A DNA stretch of 13,276 nucleotides. Origin: Chloroflexota bacterium. Lineage in GTDB: Bacteria; Chloroflexota; Anaerolineae; Anaerolineales; Anaerolineaceae. Below the pieces are notes generated by a model, which saw nothing but the letters and a program-made list of their open reading frames with translations, made no database searches and was not told where the DNA came from. Location of the stretch: positions 1 to 13,276 of the forward strand of contig JAEXTI010000564.1 of assembly GCA_023406965.1 (NCBI GenBank), in the 5' to 3' direction. Within the stretch, counting starts at the first letter, position 1, and each line of letters starts with the position of its first letter. A program made the translations under genes and the position numbers. This document shows, one piece after another, positions 1 to 6,100 of the stretch.

Positions 1-330
1 GCGTTGATCTCGGCTTTTACCGAGCGGCGCGTGTACAAAGAGGTTGGTATGACCGGTGAAATCACTTTGCGCGGGCGGGTGCTGCCGATTGGCGGCCTGC
101 GCGAGAAGGTGCTGGCGGCCCACCGAGCCGGGTTGAAAACTGTGATCATCCCGGAGCGCAACAAGAAGGATTTGGTGGATGTGCCCAAGAAGGTGCTGGC
201 GGATTTGAAGATCGTACCCGTGACGCACATGGATGATGTCTTGAAGGTAGCGCTGTACCCAGATGAAGATCGCCCGGCGAACGCGCGCTTTCGGGTGAAG
301 GACGAAGAGGAAGCGGGCCAGGAAGGGTAA
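1..330 (+). CDS. lon: ATP-dependent Lon protease, C-terminal end (5' truncated by window)
   Basis: This is the last part of the proteolytic (P) domain of Lon, the cytoplasmic AAA+ serine protease that degrades misfolded and regulatory proteins. The frame is open from base 1 (GCG), so the gene enters from outside the window; the TTG at base 4 is not a start. The segment MTGEITLRGRVLPIGGLREK matches the Lon P-domain: the Thr and Glu of MTGE (codons 52-54 and 58-60) correspond to E. coli Thr704 and Glu706, and the Lys of LREK (codon 106-108) corresponds to the catalytic Lys722. The catalytic Ser lies upstream, outside the window. After the conserved DDVLKVAL end there is a charged tail of about 25 residues, rich in Glu/Asp. 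The gene ends 28 bases before a perfect hairpin terminator shared with the convergent LysM gene. Family identity is certain; whether it is Lon1 or another Lon paralogue cannot be told from this part. Confidence 0.96.
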   Translation, partial: ALISAFTERRVYKEVGMTGEITLRGRVLPIGGLREKVLAAHRAGLKTVIIPERNKKDLVDVPKKVLADLKIVPVTHMDDVLKVALYPDEDRPANARFRVKDEEEAGQEG

Positions 331-357
331 GGGCTGGACAACGAACCTGGTATAAAG

Positions 358-393
358 AAAACCCTAAGGGTCTCGGAAGACCCTTAGGGTTTT
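358..393. terminator. Bidirectional intrinsic terminator between lon and the LysM gene
   Basis: A perfect 16-bp inverted repeat: left arm AAAACCCTAAGGGTCT (358-373), loop CGGA, right arm AGACCCTTAGGGTTTT (378-393). The right arm ends in four T and the left arm starts with four A, so the hairpin carries a U-tract in either direction. It lies 28 bases after the lon stop and 22 bases beyond the stop of the convergent LysM gene, where a shared terminator is expected. Confidence 0.93.
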
Positions 394-414
394 AAATTGG
401 TACCTGTTTGAGGC

Positions 415-1185
415 TTAGTTGCTGATGGTGATGGTGGGGGAGGTGATCTCGACCACTTTGGCCAGTTCGGTGGTGAGAACCTTGACGACCCACTTCTCGT
501 TGACCACAGCGCCGCTGGGGATGGTGACCTTGGCGGTCGCCGCGCCGTTGGCATCGGTCTTGGCGTCCACTGCTACGCTGTAGGCGCTGCCTTCTTTGCC
601 AAGGCGGAAGTCGACATCCTTGTTGGCGGGGAACCCGGTCACCTTGACCTCAACCTGGGCGCCGACTTTGGCGGTGCGGGTGGAGAGGGTGATCGACATT
701 CCGGCGGGCGTGCTCGGCGTTCCGGTGGTCGGGTTGCTGACGCCAGACGGCAGCTTGATGACCTGTCCAACATAGATCAAGGAGGCATTGGTGATCTGAG
801 GATTCACCTTGAGAATGTCGGTGACTGTGGTGTTGAAGCGTTTGGCAATCGCGCTCAGGTAGTCGCCTCGAACCACGGTGTAGGTGCCACTGGTGGCGGG
901 CGTGGTGGGAGTGGTGGTGGGCGCAGGAACGCTGGCGTCCACTTTCAGGCGAATGACCTGCCCTGGGTAGATCAGGTTGAGATCTTTAATCTCAGGGTTG
1001 GCCTTGCGGATGGTGTCCACCGTGACGTTGCACTTTTGGACGATCTTGGCGATGTAATCGCCTCGAACCACGGTGTAAGTATCGCCGCAGGTTGACTCCG
1101 CCGCAACGGGTGAGGCGGTGAAGGGGCTGAAGAACAACCCGAGTAGCATGGCAGCTACCACGAACAAATATGTAAACCGTTTCAT
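415..1185 (-). CDS. Secreted two-LysM protein with C-terminal beta-sandwich-like domain
   Basis: Predicted exported cell-wall or polysaccharide-binding protein of 256 residues. Residues 1-29 form a Sec signal peptide: MKR, a hydrophobic core (FTYLFVVAAMLLGLFF), and a likely cleavage near SPVAA. Two LysM domains follow at about 36-81 and 101-145, both beginning TYTVVRGDY and containing the N-P and Y-x-G-Q-V-I/L-L signature that binds N-acetylglucosamine-containing glycans. They are separated by a Thr/Pro linker (about 86-99), and a second such linker (149-161) leads to a region of about 95 residues (162-254) with alternating beta-strand character (KVGAQVEVKVTGFPANKDVDFRL), resembling an Ig-like or adhesin fold. 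Cys33 and Cys52 could form a disulfide around LysM1. No catalytic domain is visible, so it is a binder rather than an enzyme. The ATG at 1185 is preceded by GGAGG with a 6-nt spacer. The name of the C-terminal fold is inference. Confidence 0.88.
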   Translation of the reverse strand: MKRFTYLFVVAAMLLGLFFSPFTASPVAAESTCGDTYTVVRGDYIAKIVQKCNVTVDTIRKANPEIKDLNLIYPGQVIRLKVDASVPAPTTTPTTPATSGTYTVVRGDYLSAIAKRFNTTVTDILKVNPQITNASLIYVGQVIKLPSGVSNPTTGTPSTPAGMSITLSTRTAKVGAQVEVKVTGFPANKDVDFRLGKEGSAYSVAVDAKTDANGAATAKVTIPSGAVVNEKWVVKVLTTELAKVVEITSPTITISN

Positions 1186-1467
1186 CTCAATCCTCCATCT
1201 TTTTACTGCGCACTGGATTTAACCAGTACATTGTTTATTATTCACATCTATGTAACGTAAGACTTGGGAAAAAGTTCCAGGCAATTTTAAAATTTAGAAA
1301 TTGGTTTATGGCGGGCTTCGCCTGCTTCTCAAGAAGGAACAGAGAATTTTTTCACGGAGAATCTTGAAACCAAACCGGTCCTCACCAGCGCCATTCTTTG
1401 ACGGCGCGACATCTGCCACGGGCGTGCTCCGCGATCCCAAAGGGAGAGGTGAGTAGAACCAAAGGTT
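1186..1467. other. Intergenic region upstream of the LysM gene, no gene found
   Basis: These 282 bases separate two minus-strand genes. The half next to the LysM start (about 1200-1310) is AT-rich and must hold that gene's promoter, but I see no convincing -35/-10 pair. It contains an inverted repeat ACTGG (1212-1216)/CCAGT (1223-1227) in the likely leader, and a hairpin GCGGGC (1311-1316)/GCCTGC (1320-1325) with a TTC loop and no T-tract. The half from 1330 to 1467 is GC-richer; its open frame on the minus strand overlaps the coiled-coil gene out of frame and resembles no protein I know. Confidence 0.5.
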
Positions 1468-1971
1468 TTAATCAAAAACACGCCGGTAGAGGCGTGCTTT
1501 GATAGGTTGATTTTTGATAAGGGGCGCAGAATACTGGTTCTCGCCGCCCTTGTCTTGCTGGAGGGTGCGGATGCCATTGCGGACCTGCGACAGGATGCGT
1601 TCGACTTCTTTCTCCAGGTCGGTGAGGGTGCCCAGGGCATACTCATCGGCTTCGCGCTGACCGCCTTCGATGATTTGCTCGGCGCGGGCTTTGGCCTCGG
1701 CCACCTGTCCATCGCGCTCCAAAAGGGCGTCGCTTTTCTCGCGGGCCAGGGTGACGATGCGGTTGGCTTCTTCCTGAGCCTGAGCGAGGATGCGGTCTTT
1801 TTGGGCCAGGGTTTGCTGAGCTTTCTTAATTTCCTCAGGGATGGAGACGCGCATCTGGTCAATGATGTCCAACATGCGTTCTTCGTTGACGACAACGCTA
1901 TGGGTGAACCAGAGCGGGCGGCTTTCGTTAAAGAGTTCTTCGAGTCGATCTACCAGATGCAGAATATCCAT
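1468..1971 (-). CDS. Coiled-coil protein of the coaD-linked 'ATPase / F0 subunit B-like' family
   Basis: A 167-residue cytosolic protein, mostly alpha-helical, of a family often annotated as ATPase or ATP synthase subunit B-like and typically found next to coaD in Firmicutes and Chloroflexi. It begins MDILHLVDRLEELFNESRP and includes ERMLDIIDQMRVSIPEEIKK, both characteristic of the family. A long heptad-like coiled coil of Ala, Glu, Lys and Arg (about 45-115) precedes DEYALGTLTDLEKEVERIL. There is no membrane helix, so it is not a true F0 b subunit, and no Walker A, so ATPase is only a label. The function is unknown; DivIVA-like scaffolding is a guess. The ATG at 1971 is preferred because GGAGGAG lies 3-5 nt upstream; an in-frame GTG at 1983 would put that site inside the gene. 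The last dozen codons are also a terminator hairpin, and that tail (after about residue 140) does not look conserved. Confidence 0.82.
   Translation of the reverse strand: MDILHLVDRLEELFNESRPLWFTHSVVVNEERMLDIIDQMRVSIPEEIKKAQQTLAQKDRILAQAQEEANRIVTLAREKSDALLERDGQVAEAKARAEQIIEGGQREADEYALGTLTDLEKEVERILSQVRNGIRTLQQDKGGENQYSAPLIKNQPIKARLYRRVFD
1474..1500 (-). terminator. Intrinsic terminator inside the 3' end of the coiled-coil gene
   Basis: Read on the minus strand, stem CACGCC (1491-1496 region) closes over a 6-nt loop with GGCGTG (1484-1479), extended by a G-U pair and three A-U pairs, followed by TTTTT (1478-1474). It is a well-formed terminator for minus-strand transcription. Unusually it sits wholly within codons of the coiled-coil reading frame, and the TAA (1470-1468) comes only 3 nt after the T-tract. 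Confidence 0.75.
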
Positions 1972-2072
1972 ACGCTCCTCCACGGAGATTGATCTATTCT
2001 GAGCGTTGCAAGGATCGGACCATTCTTAGAAGATCACATCAGCGAATATGAAATATCCCCTAAACCGATCCC
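1972..2072 (-). promoter_or_regulatory. Structured 5' leader with sequestered ribosome binding site
   Basis: The leader from the predicted transcription start (about 2072) to the ATG at 1971 contains several inverted repeats (minus-strand RNA sense). Its 5' end, GGATCGG (2071-2065), pairs with CCGATCC (2018-2012), enclosing two smaller hairpins: CATAT/ATGTG, and GATCTTC/GAA-GGTC with a bulge. Downstream, ACGCTC (2006-2001) is complementary to GAGCGT (1977-1972), which holds the 3' part of the GGAGGAG Shine-Dalgarno and touches the start codon. An inner CTCC/GGAG pairing can add to the occlusion. I do not recognise a known riboswitch class. All pairings are read by eye; no folding energy was computed. 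Confidence 0.5.
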
Positions 2073-2078
2073 GTTTTA

Positions 2079-2107
2079 TTTATATCATTATAGTCGAAAT
2101 CTGTAAA
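2079..2107 (-). promoter_or_regulatory. Sigma70-type promoter for the coiled-coil gene
   Basis: Minus strand: -35 TTTACA (2107-2102), exactly 17-nt spacer, -10 TATAAA (2084-2079), with TG one base before the -10 (extended -10). The start would fall near 2072, giving a leader of about 100 nt. The promoter lies in the 198-bp gap after the coaD stop, so the coiled-coil gene can be expressed separately from the recG-coaD unit. Confidence 0.65.
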
Positions 2108-2181
2108 ATTATTTCACTACACGATTTCCGCGCAAGTGTATTGGCTCGGTACACACCGCTTATTAGAGTGATTTCTTACTT

Positions 2182-2703
2182 TTAATCCCGCGGGTTGGAT
2201 GGAGGCAGGTTCTGGCGAGCCTCCAGCTCGCGCGTGCGGGTGTATAAAGCGTCGGCTACGTGCGCGGGCACCATGCTGGTGATATCGCCGCCCAGCGAGG
2301 CAATTTCGCGGACGGTGCTGGAAGAGAGGAAGGTGTGCTCTTCGTTGGTGATGAGGGCCATAACTTCGATATCTGGCGCGAGGCGGTGATTGGCCAGGGC
2401 CATGCGGAACTCGTACTCGAAATCGGAGAAGACGCGCAGCCCGCGAACGATGACCTGGGCTTTGTTGTTGCGACAGGCGTCCACGGTCAGACCGCTGTAG
2501 CCGATGACGCGAATCTTGGGTTCGTCGCGGAAGGTTTCGGTGGCCAACGCCAGACGCTCATCAGGGGAGAAGACGGCGTTTTTGAGGGGTTTGTCATATA
2601 CGGCCAGGATGAGCTCGTCAAACAGGCGAGAGGCACGCGTGGCGATGTTGATATGTCCATAATGGATGGGGTCAAACGTGCCGGGGAAAAAGGCTTTGAC
2701 CAT
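2182..2703 (-). CDS. coaD: Phosphopantetheine adenylyltransferase (PPAT)
   Basis: Catalyses the reversible transfer of AMP from ATP to 4'-phosphopantetheine, giving dephospho-CoA, the fourth step of CoA biosynthesis in the cytoplasm; the family forms hexamers. The 173-residue protein shows the nucleotidyltransferase signature FPGTFDPIHYGH with the H-x-G-H motif (residues 14-17), the RGLR segment (87-90) followed by SDFEYEFRMALANHRLAP, and the C-terminal ATP-binding LSSSTVRE (126-133), then GGDITSMVP. Length is about 10-15 residues above usual, from a polar tail. The frame is open upstream into recG, but MVKAFFPG is the family N-terminus, so the ATG at 2703 is the start. It lies one base after the recG stop (TAA-T-ATG), with AAGGAG 12 nt upstream, which suggests translational coupling to recG. 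The gap after its stop has no clear terminator. Confidence 0.96.
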   Translation of the reverse strand: MVKAFFPGTFDPIHYGHINIATRASRLFDELILAVYDKPLKNAVFSPDERLALATETFRDEPKIRVIGYSGLTVDACRNNKAQVIVRGLRVFSDFEYEFRMALANHRLAPDIEVMALITNEEHTFLSSSTVREIASLGGDITSMVPAHVADALYTRTRELEARQNLPPSNPRD

Positions 2704-2704
2704 A

Positions 2705-5227
2705 TTAACTGACGTCTCCTTGGCCTTCCTGCCAGAATTGGTTGAGCCGCGCGACCAGGGAGGCATTTTGCGGTGTGGAGAGGTCGGGGTCGGTTTGGAA
2801 AAGGTTTTGGGCCTGGTTGCGCGCCTTTTCAATCAGGCGGACATCGGTCAGATTGGCCATGTGCAGGGTGGCAAAGCCGGCCTGGCGCGTGCCGAGGAAT
2901 TCTCCGGGGCCGCGCTGTTCCAGGTCGCGTTCGGCCAGAACGAAGCCATCGTTGGTTTCAGCCATGACTGCCAGGCGATCGTTCTCGACGGCGTCATCGC
3001 GATCGGGGATGAGCAAGCAGTAGGACTGTTCGCTGCCGCGGCCAACGCGACCGCGGAACTGGTGGAGTTGGGCCAGGCCAAAGCGATTGGCTCCTTCAAT
3101 GATCATGACGGTGGCGTTGGGCACGTCTACGCCGACTTCGACCACCGAGGTGGAAACCAGGAGGTTGTACTCGCCGTCGCGGAAGCGGGTCATGACATCG
3201 TCTTTCTCATCGGGGCGCAGCCGACCGTGGAGCAAGCCGAGCTTGAGATGGGGGAAGATTTTCGATTGGAGGCGGGCGTGTTCCTCAACGGCTGCCAGGG
3301 CTTCGTCTTTGTCGCCTTGTTCAACCAGGGGGTAGATGATGAAGGCCTGGCGGCCTTTCTCGATCTGGCTGCGGATCAACTGGTAGGCGCGCTCGCGCTG
3401 GACAGGCGGAACAACGTGGGTGTCGATGGGCAGGCGGCCGGCGGGCATTTCGTCCATTACGGTCAGGTCGAGGTCGCCATAGACCGTGAGCGCCAGGGAG
3501 CGGGGAATGGGCGTGGCGGTCATGACCAGCAGATGGGGGTTGGCGCCTTTGGCGCGCAATGCGGCGCGCTGGGCAACCCCAAAGCGGTGCTGCTCGTCGA
3601 CGACTACCAGTTGCAGGTCTTTGAACTGCACGGGGTCTTCGATGAGAGCGTGAGTGCCGATGACCAGCTTGATCGAGCCGTCGGCAAGGCCGTCACGGAT
3701 TTCTTGCTTGTCAGCGGCGGATGTGTCGCCGACCAGAATACGGATTTGCTCGGGCTGCAAGGGGGCTGGGCCGGATTCGCTTTCCGTGCACATCAGGCGG
3801 GTGAGCCCGCGATAGTGCTGTTCGGCGAGAATGCTGGGGGGGGCCATGATGGCCGATTGAGCGCCGTGCCGGGCGATCATGGCGATGGCTGTGGCGGCGA
3901 CGACGGTCTTGCCTGAGCCAACATCGCCTTGTAGGAGGCGATCCATGGGATGTCCAGAAGCCAGGTCGGCGCGGATGTCTGTGAGGGCTTTTTGCTGCGC
4001 GCCGGTGAGGGCGTAGGGCAGGCGAGCGATTTGTCCGGACAGCCATTCTTCGGGGGTCTCGAAGACGCGGGCCTGAGCTTGCTGCCAGGAGCGCTTTTGG
4101 CGCATGACGCCCAGTTGCAGGAGGAAGATTTCATCAAAGGCCAGGCGCCAGCGGCCCAGGTCGAGCATGTCCTGGCTGTCGGGGAAATGGCACTGGTATA
4201 GAGCTGTGCCGAGGTCAAGCAGCTTGAGAGATGAGCGCACGCTGGATGGCAGGAACTCACCGACGCGGGGAGCCCAGAAGCTGATAGCCTGGTACATGGT
4301 GCGGCGCATCATTTTCTGGGTGATGCCGGAGGTGAGGGGGTAGATGGGAACGATGCGGTTGGTGTGCAGGTGATCCTGCTCGACCGATTCGATTTCCGGG
4401 CTGTTCATGACCAACCGGCCCAGGTACTGCTCGAGCTTGCCCGACACGACCACTTGATCGTGGGCGTGGAAGTTGTTGACCAGCCAGGGCTGGCCGAACC
4501 AGGACAGGCGCAGGTTGCCGGTGCCGTCGTTGAGGACCGCTTCTACCAACTGGGTAGCGCCGCCGCGAACCGGGCGGCTCTGAATGGCCTGGATGGTGCC
4601 GATGACGGTGACTTCTTCGCCAGATTCCAGCCGGTTGATGGGCTTGAGGCGGCTGTAATCATCGTAGCGGCGCGGGAAAAAGTACAGCAGGTCGCCCAAG
4701 GTGTTCAGGTCGAGCTTTGCCAGGGTTTGGGCTGTTTTGGGGCCAATGCCTTGCAGGACGGTAAGCGGAGCATCCAATCCGACCAGAGGACGGGCTTCTT
4801 CCACGGGGGCCGAACGAACCACCGCGGGGCGGGGCTCTTCTCGTTGAACAGGAGCGGGCTGGGGCGGTTCGGGGCGGCGAACGGGTTCGGCGGCGGGAGC
4901 GGGAGCAGGGCTGGGCTTCGCTGCCGGGGCGACGGGCGCCGCGTGTATGACAGGAGGCACGGCTGCAACGGGCGCGCTGCCTGTGTCTTCCACCAGTTTC
5001 AACAGCGCTTCGACGAATTCGGGCCGCTGAGCGATATCTACTTGGGGATATTCACGCAAGCGGTCGGTCACGGCGCTGATTTGCTCTTCCGAGAGGCCGC
5101 CGGTGCGCGCTTCGTTGGTCCAGGAGGGAATAATTTTGTCTAACCCGCCAACAACGGCCCGGTTATCGTAGCCGCGTTCGCGTTCAAGCTTGATGAACTT
5201 TAGTAATTTTTCTATAGATGAGGGCAT
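2705..5227 (-). CDS. recG: ATP-dependent DNA helicase RecG with extended N-terminus
   Basis: Superfamily 2 branch-migration helicase that regresses stalled replication forks and processes recombination intermediates. Of 840 residues (E. coli RecG is 693), residues 1-80 are a helical domain (FIKLERERGYDNRAVVGGLD), 84-143 a Pro/Ala-rich linker, and about 152-190 a helix-hairpin-helix-like entry (LQGIGPKTAQTLAKL). The OB-fold wedge domain follows (about 200-285). Helicase motifs: Walker A GDVGSGKT (434-441), DEQH (544-547), TAT (570-572), the region VVEVGVDVPNA (about 695-705), QFRGRVGR (723-730) and the RecG-typical RDLEQRGPGEFLGTRQAG (767-784). All catalytic motifs are intact. The ATG at 5227 lies 26 nt after the degV stop with no clear Shine-Dalgarno; translation probably depends on upstream ribosomes. 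It forms a unit with degV and coaD. Confidence 0.97.
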   Translation of the reverse strand: MPSSIEKLLKFIKLERERGYDNRAVVGGLDKIIPSWTNEARTGGLSEEQISAVTDRLREYPQVDIAQRPEFVEALLKLVEDTGSAPVAAVPPVIHAAPVAPAAKPSPAPAPAAEPVRRPEPPQPAPVQREEPRPAVVRSAPVEEARPLVGLDAPLTVLQGIGPKTAQTLAKLDLNTLGDLLYFFPRRYDDYSRLKPINRLESGEEVTVIGTIQAIQSRPVRGGATQLVEAVLNDGTGNLRLSWFGQPWLVNNFHAHDQVVVSGKLEQYLGRLVMNSPEIESVEQDHLHTNRIVPIYPLTSGITQKMMRRTMYQAISFWAPRVGEFLPSSVRSSLKLLDLGTALYQCHFPDSQDMLDLGRWRLAFDEIFLLQLGVMRQKRSWQQAQARVFETPEEWLSGQIARLPYALTGAQQKALTDIRADLASGHPMDRLLQGDVGSGKTVVAATAIAMIARHGAQSAIMAPPSILAEQHYRGLTRLMCTESESGPAPLQPEQIRILVGDTSAADKQEIRDGLADGSIKLVIGTHALIEDPVQFKDLQLVVVDEQHRFGVAQRAALRAKGANPHLLVMTATPIPRSLALTVYGDLDLTVMDEMPAGRLPIDTHVVPPVQRERAYQLIRSQIEKGRQAFIIYPLVEQGDKDEALAAVEEHARLQSKIFPHLKLGLLHGRLRPDEKDDVMTRFRDGEYNLLVSTSVVEVGVDVPNATVMIIEGANRFGLAQLHQFRGRVGRGSEQSYCLLIPDRDDAVENDRLAVMAETNDGFVLAERDLEQRGPGEFLGTRQAGFATLHMANLTDVRLIEKARNQAQNLFQTDPDLSTPQNASLVARLNQFWQEGQGDVS

Positions 5228-5253
5228 ACAGGTATTTTACCGCAAAGTGAGCT

Positions 5254-6099
5254 TCAATCGGACTCGAGCAGGAACAATCCCAGTGTTTTGGGTCCAAAAA
5301 GTGTTGCCAGGGGCGGGTGGAGGGGGTGTTCGCTGAATGAGGTTTTGGGAAAGAGGTCTTGGGCCGTGGCGCGAAGGAGATGGGTTTCGTGCGCGGCAGG
5401 ATAACCTTGCAAGAAGGCAATGTGCTGGAGGTTTTCGAACTCGGAGAAGAACTCCTGGAAGTAATCCATTGCTCCCCGGTAGTTACGGGCTTTCTCCACT
5501 GCACTAAGCAGACCCTCCTCGAGAGAGAAGATGGGGAGGAGATTGAGCATTTCACCTGCCAGGGCCTGACCAGGGTCGATGAAGCCGGCATAGGCAAGGT
5601 AGGACAGGCTGCCCGTGCAAAAAACACTATAGAGGTTGCCCGCCAGCTTGCGCACATGGCGCTCGATATCGGTGAGCGACATGCCGTTTGCCCCGGCTTC
5701 AGCAGCCGCCTGGACGAGCAGGCCCAAACCGACCGAGGTAGAGTGGGAGTCGACCAGGGTAATGTTGATTTGTGATCGGGCTGCCAGCGCGGCTTTCTCG
5801 GCATCCGCAAAAGTGTGCATCAAACCGTCGGAGGAAAGAATAGCGATGCCTTCGCGGTACTGGCGGCTCATGCTGATAAAGAAATCGTAGAAGCCTTGCG
5901 CGTCCGGAGCCAACAAGCGCGGGTTGAGTTCCGCGCTCGCAAATGCGGGCAGGGCGTTGGTCTTGGGACCGTCGCCATTCTGATAGGTTTGCCCTTTGAT
6001 CTGCACCGCAAACGGGATGGTGCGGACGTCTTGCCTGCCTGCAAATCCTGGTTGGGTGAATTGGGCTGCGCTATCGGTCAGGATGCAGATGGAACCCAT
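5254..6099 (-). CDS. DegV-family (FakB-like) fatty-acid-binding protein, divergent
   Basis: DegV proteins bind a fatty acid; in the FakA-FakB fatty acid kinase they present its carboxylate to FakA for phosphorylation to acyl-phosphate, feeding phospholipid synthesis. The 281-residue protein begins MGSICILTDSAAQF with the family Asp-Ser (9-10), keeps ILSSDGLMHTFADA (87-100, equivalent to the SSxLSGTYQ segment), VDSHSTSVGLGLLV (116-129) and a final GPKTLGLFLLE. However, the usual TTSQPS-type segment is replaced by LNPRLLAPDA (59-68), and the C-terminal THxGPGALG motif has lost its His (TLFGPKTLG, 266-274). It may bind a different ligand or have reduced activity. The open frame extends upstream, but the ATG at 6099, one base after the fakA stop (TAA-C-ATG), matches the family N-terminus. 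Its position next to fakA supports a FakB role. No Shine-Dalgarno; coupled to fakA. Confidence 0.85.
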   Translation of the reverse strand: MGSICILTDSAAQFTQPGFAGRQDVRTIPFAVQIKGQTYQNGDGPKTNALPAFASAELNPRLLAPDAQGFYDFFISMSRQYREGIAILSSDGLMHTFADAEKAALAARSQINITLVDSHSTSVGLGLLVQAAAEAGANGMSLTDIERHVRKLAGNLYSVFCTGSLSYLAYAGFIDPGQALAGEMLNLLPIFSLEEGLLSAVEKARNYRGAMDYFQEFFSEFENLQHIAFLQGYPAAHETHLLRATAQDLFPKTSFSEHPLHPPLATLFGPKTLGLFLLESD

Positions 6100-6100
6100 G

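Noticed and set aside
1327..1348. TTCTC/GAGAA hairpin followed by T6 on the plus strand as a terminator
   Set aside because: The stem is short and A/T-rich, the loop is 11 nt, and there is no plus-strand gene upstream of it since the lon terminator.
1329..1895. 188-residue minus-strand open frame overlapping the coiled-coil gene
   Set aside because: Out of frame with a family-matching protein and rich in Ser/Pro/Arg as expected for a shadow; no Shine-Dalgarno.
2136..2154. Inverted repeat GTGTA/TACAC after coaD as a terminator
   Set aside because: Only 5 bp, a 9-nt loop and no T-tract on the minus strand; kept only as a weak structure.
2704..2832. N-terminal extension of coaD into recG (43 extra residues)
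   Set aside because: The extension is recG sequence read in another frame; the CoaD family begins at MVKAFFPGTFDP.
2666..3916. 416-residue open frame on the plus strand opposite recG
   Set aside because: It is antisense to intact RecG helicase motifs, has the Gly/Val/Asp-rich composition of a complementary-strand shadow, and matches no family.
4364..5143. 259-residue plus-strand open frame opposite the N-terminal part of recG
   Set aside because: Antisense shadow of a GC-rich gene, with no ribosome binding site and no recognisable domain.
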